The notes under the pieces were generated by a model. The model was given only the letters and a program-made list of their open reading frames with translations, made no database searches and was not told where the DNA came from. Position numbers and translations under genes: made by a program. A stretch of DNA of 64,000 nt from Amycolatopsis nalaikhensis (GTDB taxonomy: Bacteria > Actinomycetota > Actinomycetes > Mycobacteriales > Pseudonocardiaceae). Numbering within the stretch: position 1 is the first letter of the stretch; the number at the start of each line of letters is the position of its first letter. Below are positions 49,707 to 57,874 of the stretch, in pieces. The stretch spans positions 8,377,501 to 8,441,500 of the forward strand of contig NZ_CP127173.1 in NCBI RefSeq assembly GCF_030264295.1. The letters are read 5' to 3'.

Positions 49707-51272
49707 ATGGACCAGCACACTGTGGACCGCGCCCGGCAGCACGCACTGGGCGACCTGCTCCGCCGCACCGCGTTGCGCACGCCGGACAAGCTCGCCGTCG
49801 TCGACGGCGACCGGCGGCTCACCTTCGCCGAGTTCGAGGCGGCCGCCAACCGGTGCGCGAACGCCCTCGCCGCCCGCGGCCTGCGCAAAGGCGACCGGCT
49901 CGCGCTGCTGAGCCACAACTGCTGGGAGTTCGGCGCGCTCGCCTTCGCCACCGCGAAGCTCGGGGTACTGCTCGTGCCGGTCAACTTCATGCTCGGCGCC
50001 GACGAGATCGCCTACATCCTCCGCCACGCCGACGTCGCGGCCTTCGTCGCCGAGGACGCCCTCGAACCGACCGCGCGGAAAGCCCTCGAGCTCGCCGGGC
50101 TGGGCGAGGTCGTCCGCGGCCGGATCGGCGACGGCGGCGAGTGGGCGGACGTCGGCACCTGGCTGTCCGAAGGGGACTCCACCGCGCCCGACGTCCTCGT
50201 CGCCGACGACGACCCGCTGCGGATCATGTACACCTCCGGCACCGAGTCGCGGCCGAAGGGCGTGCTCCTGTCGAGCCGGTCGCTGATCGCGCAGTACGTC
50301 TCGTGCGTGGTCGACGGCGGCATGACCGCCGACGACGTCGAGGTCCACTCGCTGCCGCTGTACCACTGCGCCCAGCTGGACTGCTTCTTCTCCGTCGACG
50401 TCTACCTCGGCGCGACCAGCGTGATCCTGCCCGGCCCGGACCCGGCCGCCGTGCTCGCCGCCGTCGAGCGGGAGCGGGCGACGAAGCTGTTCGCGCCGCC
50501 GACGGTGTGGATTTCCCTGCTGCGGCACGAAAACTTCGACACGACGGACCTCTCCAGCCTCCGCAAGGGCTACTACGGCGCGTCGGCGATGCCGGTCGAG
50601 GTGCTGCGCGAGCTGAGCCGGCGGCTGCCGGACGTCGCGCTGTGGAACTTCTACGGCCAGACGGAAATGGCGCCGCTGGCCACGATCCTGCGCCCGCACG
50701 AGCAGCTCGACCGCGCCGGGTCGGCCGGGCGGGCGTCGCTGAACGTCGAGACGCGGATCGTCGACGACGAGGACAACCCGGTGGCGCCGGGTGTCGTCGG
50801 CGAGATCGTGAACCGCAGCCCGCACGCCACCCTCGGCTACTACCACGACGAGGAGAAGACCGCGGACGCGTTCCGCGCGGGCTGGTTCCACTCCGGCGAC
50901 CTCGGCGTGCTCGACGCCGACGGCTACCTGTCCGTCGTGGACCGCAAGAAGGACATGATCAAGACCGGTGGCGAGAACGTCGCGAGCCGCGAGGTCGAAG
51001 AGGCGCTCTACCTGCTCGACGGCGTCGCCGAGGTCGCCGTGTTCGGGATCAGCCATCCACACTGGATCGAAGCGGTGACCGCGGTGGTCGTGCCGCGCGA
51101 AGGCGTCACCCTTTCCGAAGCGCAAGTGATCGACCACGCCCGGTCACAACTCGCCGGTTACAAATGCCCCAAGTACGTCGTGTTCGCGGACCGTCTTCCC
51201 AAGAATCCGAGCGGGAAGATCGTCAAGCGGGAACTGCGGGAACGCCACAAAGGACTCGCCGCGAACGGCTGA
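49707..51272 (+). CDS. AMP-dependent acyl-CoA synthetase
   Basis: The 521-residue enzyme activates a carboxylic acid as acyl-AMP and then as acyl-CoA. IMYTSGTESRPKGVLLS (about 174-190) is the P-loop, WNFYGQTEMAP (about 313) the A5 motif, WFHSGDLGVLDADGYLSVVDRKKDMIKTGGENV (about 395-430) the adenylation hinge, and NPSGKIVKRE the C-terminal catalytic lysine region. It resembles medium/long-chain fatty-acyl-CoA synthases. The start at 49707 lacks a clear ribosome site. It is divergent from the PLD-like gene, with no other beta-oxidation genes nearby. Confidence 0.92.
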   Translation: MDQHTVDRARQHALGDLLRRTALRTPDKLAVVDGDRRLTFAEFEAAANRCANALAARGLRKGDRLALLSHNCWEFGALAFATAKLGVLLVPVNFMLGADEIAYILRHADVAAFVAEDALEPTARKALELAGLGEVVRGRIGDGGEWADVGTWLSEGDSTAPDVLVADDDPLRIMYTSGTESRPKGVLLSSRSLIAQYVSCVVDGGMTADDVEVHSLPLYHCAQLDCFFSVDVYLGATSVILPGPDPAAVLAAVERERATKLFAPPTVWISLLRHENFDTTDLSSLRKGYYGASAMPVEVLRELSRRLPDVALWNFYGQTEMAPLATILRPHEQLDRAGSAGRASLNVETRIVDDEDNPVAPGVVGEIVNRSPHATLGYYHDEEKTADAFRAGWFHSGDLGVLDADGYLSVVDRKKDMIKTGGENVASREVEEALYLLDGVAEVAVFGISHPHWIEAVTAVVVPREGVTLSEAQVIDHARSQLAGYKCPKYVVFADRLPKNPSGKIVKRELRERHKGLAANG

Positions 51273-51281
51273 TTTCCCCTT

Positions 51282-51317
51282 GCCGGGCACGGAAAACGAC
51301 GGATATCCGTGCCCGGC
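51282..51317 (+). terminator. Hairpin terminator after the acyl-CoA synthetase
   Basis: GCCGGGCACGGA (51282-51293) pairs perfectly with 51306-51317 around a 12-base A-rich loop. It begins 10 bp after the stop. The remaining 130 bp to the next start carry no other clear motif. Confidence 0.7.
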
Positions 51318-51447
51318 GAGGAGGGGACGCGAGGACCCGGCGGCACCAGGGCCGACCGGCCCGGAAATCGCCGCCGATAAGCCATGGCGCATTTCGTCCG
51401 TCGGGTCTAGGAATGGAGACCGTTCCCGATCCGGAAGGAAACCGCTC

Positions 51448-51669
51448 GTGTCCGTTTTCATCGCCGTGCTGCTCGCGCTGGCCGCCGGGCTGCTGGTCGG
51501 CAGCCGCGTCAAGACCGCGCGGGACGCCCGCGTGGCCTACACCTCCTACCGCGCCCGCACGGCCAAGGGCTTCGGGGAGTGGATCCGGAGCACCGTCTCC
51601 GCCACGCTCGCCGTCGCCGGCGCCGTCGTCCTGCTGGTCATCCTGCTCAACGTGCTCCAGCAGGCCTGA
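51448..51669 (+). CDS. Small two-helix membrane protein
   Basis: A 73-residue protein from a GTG at 51448 after GGAAGGAAA. Residues 1-20 (VSVFIAVLLALAAGLLVGS) and 48-70 (VSATLAVAGAVVLLVILLNVL) are membrane helices joined by a basic, Ala/Tyr-rich loop (RVKTARDARVAYTSYRARTAKG). No family is recognised. Length, start signal and codon bias support a real gene; a role as membrane peptide or transporter accessory is possible. Confidence 0.6.
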   Translation: MSVFIAVLLALAAGLLVGSRVKTARDARVAYTSYRARTAKGFGEWIRSTVSATLAVAGAVVLLVILLNVLQQA

Positions 51670-51764
51670 GCGCGGAACCCGACTCATGGCGGGTTGTTGC
51701 AGCCCCGGCCGCGGAGGACGCTTTCCGGGGCTCCCACGGGTGGAGCCGGGAAAGGACAGCCTCC

Positions 51765-53849
51765 ATGAGATCGAGGGTGCTTTCTGCTGCGCTCGGCACG
51801 GCCGTCGGCCTGCTGGGCACAGTCGTCGTCGCCGCGCCGGCCCAGGCCGCCGCGGTCTGCGGTGACCAGATCGTCGGCAACGGCGGGTTCGAGAGCGGGA
51901 CCGCGCCGTGGACCCAGACCGCCGGGGTCATCTCCGCCGCCACCGCGGCGGAACCGGCGCACGGCGGGACGATGGACGCCTGGCTGGACGGCTACGGCAG
52001 TTCGCACACCGACACGCTGTCGCAGTCGCTGACCCTCCCCGCCGGCTGCGCGTCGGCGACGTTGTCCTGGTGGGCGCACATCGACACCAAGGAGACGACG
52101 ACCGGCACCGCCTACGACAAGCTCGTCGTGCAGGCGGGCACCGACACCCTCGCGAGCTACTCGAACCTCGACAAGAACACCGGGTACGTCCAGCGCACGG
52201 TCGACGTGTCGCGCTACCTCGGCCAGACGGTGACGCTGAAGATCACCGGCACCGAAGACTCCAGCCTGGCGACCAACTTCCTGCTCGACGACTTCTCGCT
52301 CACCACCACCGGTTCGTCGAACCCGCAGTCGCCGGTCGTCACCTCGCCGGGCGCCCAGTCCGGCGCCGTCGGCCAGGCGGTGTCCCTGCAGGTCCAGGCG
52401 AGCGACCCGCAGGGCGACGCGCTCACCTACAGCGCGACCGGCCTGCCCGCCGGGCTCGCGATCGGCGCGAGCACGGGCAAGATCACCGGCACGCCGACCA
52501 CGGCCGGGACGTCCTCGGTCGCCGTGACGGCGAAGGACTCGGCCGGCAACAGCGGCAGCGCCACGTTCACCTGGACGGTCACCGCCGCGCCCGCCGACGC
52601 GACGCGCACGCCGATCAACCCCGCGTACACGGTGAACCTGACCTCGAACACCGCCGGCGACACGTGGAACGGCCACCAGAGCGTCACCTTCACCAACGGG
52701 TCGGCGACCGCGTTGCCGGAGGTCTACCTGCGGCTCTGGGACAACTACCACGGCAGCTGCCCGACGACGCCGATCACGGTCACGAACGTCACCGGCGGCA
52801 CGCCGTCGGCGCTGAGCGTGAACTGCACGGCCATGAAGATCACCCTGCCCACGCCGCTCGCACAGGGCCAGTCGGCGACCATCGGGTTCGATCTGAAGAT
52901 CGTCGTCCCCAGCGGCGCGGACCGGTTCGGCCACGACGGCGCGTACAACATGATCGGCAACGCGCTGCCGGTGCTCGCGGTCCGCGACGGCGCGGGCTGG
53001 CACCTCGACCCGTACACGAACAACGGTGAGTCGTTCTACACGGTGATCGGCGACTTCGACGTCACGCTGGCGCACCCGACGTCGCTGCTGACCCCGGCGA
53101 CGGGCACCTCGACCGAGACGACCAGCGGCAGCACGACCACGACGCACGCGGTGGCGAACAAGGTCCGGGACTTCGCGTGGGCCGCGGGCCCGTTCGCGAA
53201 GATCAGCACGACGTCCGGCAAGGGCGTGCGGGTGAACGTCTACTCGGTCAGCGGGATCTCCACCAGCAGTGCGAACTCGATGCTGTCGCTGGCCGCCGAC
53301 TCCGTCGACGTGCACGCCGGGCGGTTCGGCGACTACCCGTACGGCGAGCTGGATGTCGTGCTGGACAACAACTTCTGGTTCGGCGGCATGGAGTACCCCG
53401 GCTTCGTGCTCGACCTCGTGTCGAACACCGCGCTGCCGCACGAGATCGCCCACCAGTGGTGGTACGGCATCGTCGGCGACGACGAGTACACCTCGCCGTG
53501 GCTCGACGAGAGCTTCACCGACTACGCCACCGATCTCTACCGCGGGGTCACCGGCAGCGGCTGCGGCATCACGTGGCAGTCGAGCGCGGAGAAGCTGACC
53601 AACTCGATGGCCTACTGGGACGCGCACTCGTCCCGGTACTCCACGGTGGTCTACAACTACGGCAAGTGCACCCTGCACGACCTGCGCCGGCTGATCGGCG
53701 ACACGGCGATGGCGAACCTGCTGAAGTCGTACGCGCAGGCGCACTGGTACGGCGTGTCGACCACGGCCGAGTTCAAGGCCGCGGCGCAGGCGGCGGCCGG
53801 ATCGACCGACCTGACGTCGTTCTGGGCCGCGCACCGCGTGGAGGGCTGA
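51765..53849 (+). CDS. Secreted M1-family zinc metallopeptidase with lectin-like and putative-Ig domains
   Basis: The 694-residue protein has a Sec signal (AALGTAVGLLGTVVVAAPAQA). Residues 32-185 are a beta-sandwich with two cysteines; 190-285 form an He_PIG putative Ig domain (TYSATGLPAGLAIGASTGKITGTPTTAG). The M1 part starts near 290 with a beta-rich N-terminal domain and includes GGMEYPG in place of the usual GAMEN, and HEIAHQWWYG with Glu582 eighteen residues after (His559, His563, Glu582 zinc set). The end at residue 694 is short compared with full aminopeptidases, so the C-terminal helical domain is reduced. Probably an extracellular aminopeptidase. Confidence 0.88.
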   Translation: MRSRVLSAALGTAVGLLGTVVVAAPAQAAAVCGDQIVGNGGFESGTAPWTQTAGVISAATAAEPAHGGTMDAWLDGYGSSHTDTLSQSLTLPAGCASATLSWWAHIDTKETTTGTAYDKLVVQAGTDTLASYSNLDKNTGYVQRTVDVSRYLGQTVTLKITGTEDSSLATNFLLDDFSLTTTGSSNPQSPVVTSPGAQSGAVGQAVSLQVQASDPQGDALTYSATGLPAGLAIGASTGKITGTPTTAGTSSVAVTAKDSAGNSGSATFTWTVTAAPADATRTPINPAYTVNLTSNTAGDTWNGHQSVTFTNGSATALPEVYLRLWDNYHGSCPTTPITVTNVTGGTPSALSVNCTAMKITLPTPLAQGQSATIGFDLKIVVPSGADRFGHDGAYNMIGNALPVLAVRDGAGWHLDPYTNNGESFYTVIGDFDVTLAHPTSLLTPATGTSTETTSGSTTTTHAVANKVRDFAWAAGPFAKISTTSGKGVRVNVYSVSGISTSSANSMLSLAADSVDVHAGRFGDYPYGELDVVLDNNFWFGGMEYPGFVLDLVSNTALPHEIAHQWWYGIVGDDEYTSPWLDESFTDYATDLYRGVTGSGCGITWQSSAEKLTNSMAYWDAHSSRYSTVVYNYGKCTLHDLRRLIGDTAMANLLKSYAQAHWYGVSTTAEFKAAAQAAAGSTDLTSFWAAHRVEG

Positions 53850-53894
53850 GAAAACCGGTTGGAGTTCCCCGTCCGCATCCGCCACCGTGAGGGT

Positions 53895-54759
53895 GTGGAC
53901 GGGGAACGGCTTTTCTGCGACATCGCGCTGGCGGCGAGGATCGAACGCGCCGAGGCCCGACTGATCGCCGAAAGCAGCGGCGCCGCGCGGGCCCGCCGGG
54001 GCGACTCGGTGGGGTTCGCGCGGCCGTTCGCGGGCGGGGTGGCGAGTTTCGCGGAGGCGGACTCGCCGTTCGACAAGGTCGCCGGGCTCGGCTTCGCCGG
54101 GGTGCCGGACGCCGCCGAGTCTCGACGAGATCGAGCGGGCGTTCGCCGAACTCGGCGCGCCGGTGCAGATCGAACTGTGCCAGCTGGCCGACGCCGCGGT
54201 CGGCGCGTTCCTGACCGGCCGCGGCTACCGGCTGGAGTCGTACGAGAACGTGCTCGGCAGGCGCGTCGGCGACGCCACCTTCCCCGACGGCGTCCGGTAC
54301 TGCCGGGACGACGAGCTGGAGACGTGGCTGGCGGAAGTCGCCGACGCGTTCGCCGTCGCCGACACCGAAGGCCTGCCGTCGCACGAGGAGTTCCCGCGCG
54401 GGACGGTCATCGACGCGATGCGGGACATGGCCGGGGTGCTGCGGTTCGTCGCGGAGCGGGACGGCGACTTCGCCGGGGGCGCGAGCTTCCGGGTGACCGA
54501 CGGGATCGCGCAGTTCACCGGCGCCGCGACCGTGCCCGTCCACCGCCGCCGCGGCGTGCAGACGGCGTTGCTGCGGGCCCGGCTCGCGGTGGCCGCCGAG
54601 GCCGGGTGCGACATCGCCGTCGTCACGACGCAGCCGGGGTCGAAGTCACAGCAGAACGTCCAGCGGCAGGGGTTCGACCTGCTCTACGCGCGGGCGATCC
54701 TGGTGAAGGGCACCTCGGCGATCAGCTCGTCCGGGGCGGACAGCCGCCAGGCTTCGTAA
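53895..54759 (+). pseudogene. GNAT-family acetyltransferase with a +1 frame break
   Basis: From a GTG at 53895, the reading VDGERLFCDIALAARIERAEARL continues to GFAGVPDAAE, then the frame is lost. It resumes one base later as LDEIERAFAELGAPVQIELCQLAD and runs to the stop at 54759, including the acetyl-CoA site VHRRRGVQTALLRARLAVAAEAG. The single extra base is T54120 after GAG (54117-54119). Without it the product would be a normal-length protein of about 288 residues, so the two parts are one GNAT gene. Sequencing error, recent mutation and programmed +1 shifting cannot be separated here. The 3' end overlaps the convergent gene by 76 bases. Confidence 0.75.
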
Positions 54760-55040
54760 ACCAGTTCGGCCAGCTCGTCGACCTCGATCCCGTCCAGGTA
54801 GACGACCACCCAGCCGAAGCCGCCCGCGGTGAACTGGACCTCGAAGACGTCCGGCCGCTCGGACACCAGCGCCAGCTGCTCGGAGATGGTCTGCTTGAGC
54901 CCGACGGTGCGGGTCCGCGGCCAGTAGTAGCCGAACCGCTTGCCGCGCACGCTGAACGAGGAGTAGTCGCGGGCTTCCGAGCGCTGGACCTCCGCCAGCG
55001 CGCCCAGTACCCGTTCGAACTCGTCCACCCGCACCGTCAC
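54684..55040 (-). CDS. MmcQ/YjbR-like DNA-binding fold protein
   Basis: The 118-residue protein starts at a GTG after GAGGGGG (VTVRVDEFERVLGALAEVQRSEARDYSSFSVRGKRFGYYW). The pattern of an N-terminal helix, FxVxGKRFGYYW, then VGLKQT, VFEVQFTAGGFGWVVVYLDGIEVDELAELVYEAWRLSAP is that of MmcQ/YjbR (CyaY-fold) proteins, which are small, widespread and poorly understood; some bind DNA. The C-terminus overlaps the GNAT gene on the other strand. Confidence 0.75.
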   Translation of the reverse strand: MTVRVDEFERVLGALAEVQRSEARDYSSFSVRGKRFGYYWPRTRTVGLKQTISEQLALVSERPDVFEVQFTAGGFGWVVVYLDGIEVDELAELVYEAWRLSAPDELIAEVPFTRIARA

Positions 55041-55094
55041 CGTGACCCCCTCGCCTTCCGGCGACCACCGTAGCGCGCCGGTACGGTGCGGGAC

Positions 55095-55928
55095 ATGAGC
55101 GAGCCCGTCGCCCGGCTCACCGGGCACGCCGTCACCGGGACGCGGCGGCTGTCCGGCGACGTCCGCGAAGCCGTCCTCGACGACGGGCGCGTGGTGGTGG
55201 CCAAGCGCGGGCACGCCCCGGGCGCGGCGGCCGCGGAGGCGGCGGGCCTGCGCTGGCTGGCCGCGGCGGAGGCGGTGCCGGTGCCCGCCGTCCACGGGCA
55301 CGACGAAGACTGGCTGGTGCTCGACCGCGTGCCGACGGGGCAGCCGTCCGCGGCGGCGGCCGAACGGCTCGGCCGCGGGCTGGCGCGGCTGCACGCGTCC
55401 GGCGCGCCAGCGGTCGGTGCCGCTCCCCCTGGCGGGCCGTCGCGGGCGTGGATCGGCCTGGCCCCGATGGCGAACGTCGCGGGTGACGACTGGGCGTCGT
55501 GGTATGCCGAGCACCGCGTGCTGCCGTACGTGCGTCAGGCGGTCGACGCGGGCACGTTCGGCCCGTCCGAGGCGGCGGTGTTCGAGCGCGCGTGCGAGCG
55601 GTTCCCGCCGCTCGCGGAGCCGCCGTCGCGCCTGCACGGAGATCTGTGGAACGGCAACGTCCTCTGGGACGGCCGCGAGGCGTGGCTGATCGACCCGGCC
55701 GCGCACGGCGGGCACCGCGAGACGGACCTGGCGATGCTGCACCTGTTCGGCTGCCCGCACCTCGACCGCGTGCTCGCCGCGTACCAGGAGGTCACGCCAC
55801 TGGCCGACGGCTGGGTGTCGCGGATCGGGCTGCACCAGCTGTTCCCGCTGCTGGTGCACACTGTCCTGTTCGGACAGTCGTATGCGGCGCAGGCGCTGGC
55901 GGCGGCGCGGTCGGTCAGCAGCGGCTGA
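55095..55928 (+). CDS. Fructosamine kinase-family protein
   Basis: The 277-residue protein (start MSEPVARLTGHAV) belongs to the fructosamine-3-kinase/ketosamine kinase group of aminoglycoside-phosphotransferase-like enzymes. HGDLWNGNVLWDG near 182-194 holds the catalytic Asp and Asn, and AWLIDPAAHGGHRETDLAM the magnesium-binding DPA. LARLHASG near 100 is a typical helix. The family phosphorylates glycated amines for deglycation. It is an orphan gene, convergent with the next gene by a 14-base overlap. Confidence 0.88.
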   Translation: MSEPVARLTGHAVTGTRRLSGDVREAVLDDGRVVVAKRGHAPGAAAAEAAGLRWLAAAEAVPVPAVHGHDEDWLVLDRVPTGQPSAAAAERLGRGLARLHASGAPAVGAAPPGGPSRAWIGLAPMANVAGDDWASWYAEHRVLPYVRQAVDAGTFGPSEAAVFERACERFPPLAEPPSRLHGDLWNGNVLWDGREAWLIDPAAHGGHRETDLAMLHLFGCPHLDRVLAAYQEVTPLADGWVSRIGLHQLFPLLVHTVLFGQSYAAQALAAARSVSSG

Positions 55929-56547
55929 GCATGGTCTCCAGCGCCGTCTTCTCGGGGACGGTGATCGTCAGGCCGTAGTTCCGCTTGACGACGATCCAAT
56001 CGGTGGCGTAGGTGCACCAGTACGACACGAGCGGCGGCTTCCACTGGTCGGGTTCCTTGTCGCCCTTCTGTTCGTTGAGGTTGTCGGTGACGGCGTGCAG
56101 CTGCGGCCGGACGAGGTCGTTGGCGAAATGCTCGCGGCGCTGCTGGGTCCACGCCTTGGCCCCGCTCACCCACGCCTGCGCGAGCGGGACGAGGTGGTCT
56201 ATGTCCACATCGGACGCTTTCGACCAGGTTTTCCCGTCGTACGGGCTGAGCCAGGTGCCGGACTTCGGGGCGCAGTCGGAGTTCGTGGTGACGTCCTTGC
56301 CGTCGCGCTTGAGGACCTGCTCCCTGGTGTCGCAGGCGCCGTCGACGTCGTCCCAGTGCGGGAACTTCTCGCGGCTGTAGCCGTCCAGGGTGCCGCGGAC
56401 GGCGATCTTGAGGGCGGCGAGCTGGGTCCGCGCTTCGGCGGGGGCGACGGGCGGGGCGGCGGTGGTCGGCTGCGCTTCGACAAGTGGTTTGCAGGCGGTG
56501 ACGGAGGCGAGGACGGCGAGCAGGACGAGCGCTCGGGTGCGCGACAT
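55915..56547 (-). CDS. Lipoprotein with HNH-type (DUF1524) nuclease domain
   Basis: The 210-residue protein has a lipobox SVTAC (Cys19) and a mature domain with DVDIDHLVPLAQAWVSGAKAW near 113-133, the DH...H motif of DUF1524/HNH nucleases. WLSPYDGKTW and HAVTDNLNEQKGD follow in the expected order, the Asn near 154 matching the second metal-site residue. CDTREQVLKRDG and CAPKSGTW supply cysteines. Secreted HNH nucleases of this type are common in actinomycetes and may degrade environmental DNA. Confidence 0.82.
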   Translation of the reverse strand: MSRTRALVLLAVLASVTACKPLVEAQPTTAAPPVAPAEARTQLAALKIAVRGTLDGYSREKFPHWDDVDGACDTREQVLKRDGKDVTTNSDCAPKSGTWLSPYDGKTWSKASDVDIDHLVPLAQAWVSGAKAWTQQRREHFANDLVRPQLHAVTDNLNEQKGDKEPDQWKPPLVSYWCTYATDWIVVKRNYGLTITVPEKTALETMLSRC

Positions 56548-56641
56548 CGTGAACCCCTTTCACGTCTCCCGTGAGGTGCCCAGAGTCGTCGCGACGGAAA
56601 CGGTGCAGATGGCGTAGTTGGCGCGAAAGGATCGTGGCAGC

Positions 56642-57670
56642 TCAGGAACCGTGGAAGACCTGGTTGACGAAAACGGCGGCGACGACCCCGATGGCGACGA
56701 GCAGGGTGAGGAAGACGAGAAGCCCCCACGGAACCTGCCGGATCGGCCGGGGCCGGGGGAAGACGGCGACGGCGGACCCTCGTGGCCTTGCTGCGGGCTG
56801 CTCGTCTTCGGTCGGGCTCGGCGGGTCGGGAGGGACGGTGACGACGGCCGGGAGTTGCGGCAGCTGGGTGACGGCGGGGAGGCGGGCCGGGAAGCCGTCG
56901 GCGAGGAGGGCGGACCGCGACGGGGCCAGGTGGGCGAGGGAGAGGGCGTAGCAGGCGTCGAGGACGTCGTCGGCGGACCAGACGGTGCGCCACCGGTTGT
57001 GCTGGGCGATGATCCGCCGCAAGCCGCGGGAATCGGCGAACACGACGGCCACCCCGGGCACGGCCTCGGGTTCCGGCCAGTGCGACACCAGGTCCGCTGC
57101 GGGTCCGTGCTGCGGCGTCGCGGATGCCGATCCGGCTCCGGCCCGCTCGGCCGACTCACCTTCCGACCGCGCCGCCGATGGGCGCTCGGCCGCCGATGTG
57201 CGCGCACCCGCCCCGGCCGATCCGCCCTCCACCCGCGCCGCCGATGGGCGCTCCTCCGCCGATGAGCCCACACCCGCTCCGGCCCGCTCAGCAGCCCCGT
57301 CCCCGCGCGGATCCGCCACCGATCTCGGCGGCACCACCACGACCAACCCCGTCACGAACCGCCCGCCGTCGTGCCCGGCCAGTGCTCCCTTCGCCGCCGC
57401 CACCCCGGCGCCCGCTCGCTCCCCCGCCCCCGGCAGCGGCGACAACTGCGGCCCCGGCGAATGCGCCGCGATGACCACCACTCCACTCCGCGTGAACACC
57501 AGCGCGTCCACGAACCGCGGCCCCAGGCGGCTCGGCACCGTGATGCCCGCCAACGCCAGCCCCGGCAGGTGGTCCGGGCCCGGGCCCCAGGAACGCAGCA
57601 GCCGCACCAGGTGCTCCGCCGCGGTGGGCAGGGCCCGGTCCTCACCCGTGCGCTGGAGTGCCACCAGCAC
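56642..57670 (-). CDS. Membrane-anchored protein with NERD-like N-terminus and internal repeats
   Basis: A 342-residue frame from a GTG (VLVALQRTGEDRALPTAAEHLVRLL) after GGGGAGG. FVDALVFTRSGVVVIAAHSPG near 50 resembles the strand-turn-strand of NERD (nuclease-related) domains but lacks a clear catalytic set. Residues 105-185 are low-complexity, built from repeats such as ERPSAAR and AGAG. The C-terminal VPWGLLVFLTLLVAIGVVAAVFVNQVF is a single membrane anchor. I cannot name a function. The 94-bp gap after it shows no motif. Confidence 0.55.
   Translation of the reverse strand: MLVALQRTGEDRALPTAAEHLVRLLRSWGPGPDHLPGLALAGITVPSRLGPRFVDALVFTRSGVVVIAAHSPGPQLSPLPGAGERAGAGVAAAKGALAGHDGGRFVTGLVVVVPPRSVADPRGDGAAERAGAGVGSSAEERPSAARVEGGSAGAGARTSAAERPSAARSEGESAERAGAGSASATPQHGPAADLVSHWPEPEAVPGVAVVFADSRGLRRIIAQHNRWRTVWSADDVLDACYALSLAHLAPSRSALLADGFPARLPAVTQLPQLPAVVTVPPDPPSPTEDEQPAARPRGSAVAVFPRPRPIRQVPWGLLVFLTLLVAIGVVAAVFVNQVFHGS
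57168..57253. repeat. 66-bp internal coding repeat
   Basis: CGCGCCGCCGATGGGCGCTC occurs at 57168-57187 and again at 57234-57253, a 66-bp (22-codon) period within the membrane-anchored gene. It encodes the repeated ERPSAAR stretch on the minus strand. The period keeps frame, so unit number can vary without destroying the protein. Confidence 0.7.
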
Positions 57671-57789
57671 GCGGCCACACCTCCCCAGCGACAGAACGGC
57701 GAGCGCCCTTCGACGGTAGGAGGCGAACCACCCGCTCCCCCAGCAGCCGAACGAGTGGTCGAACACCACCGTGCGTAGTCGCTCTCGGG

Positions 57790-57835
57790 GGCTACCCGAA
57801 CGGACGGGCCGATTCCGCCGTCCGGCGGGGTAGCC
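57790..57835 (+). promoter_or_regulatory. Nested hairpin in the leader of the alcohol dehydrogenase operon
   Basis: Within the 204-bp gap before the next gene, GGCTACCC (57790-57797) pairs with GGGTAGCC (57828-57835), and inside it CGGACGG (57801-57807) pairs with CCGTCCG (57818-57824). The symmetric double stem lies 40-85 bases before the start codon. A second short palindrome, GTGGTCGAACACCAC, sits near 57758-57772 and could be an activator site for the response regulator. Confidence 0.45.
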
Positions 57836-57874
57836 TGGCCGGACGTCATCGCCGACTTGACATCTGGAGCGTCC

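Noticed and set aside
45337..53849. Secondary-metabolite cluster around the AfsR-like gene and acyl-CoA synthetase
   Set aside because: No PKS, NRPS, carrier protein, tailoring or export genes are adjacent; the synthetase looks like a fatty-acid enzyme.
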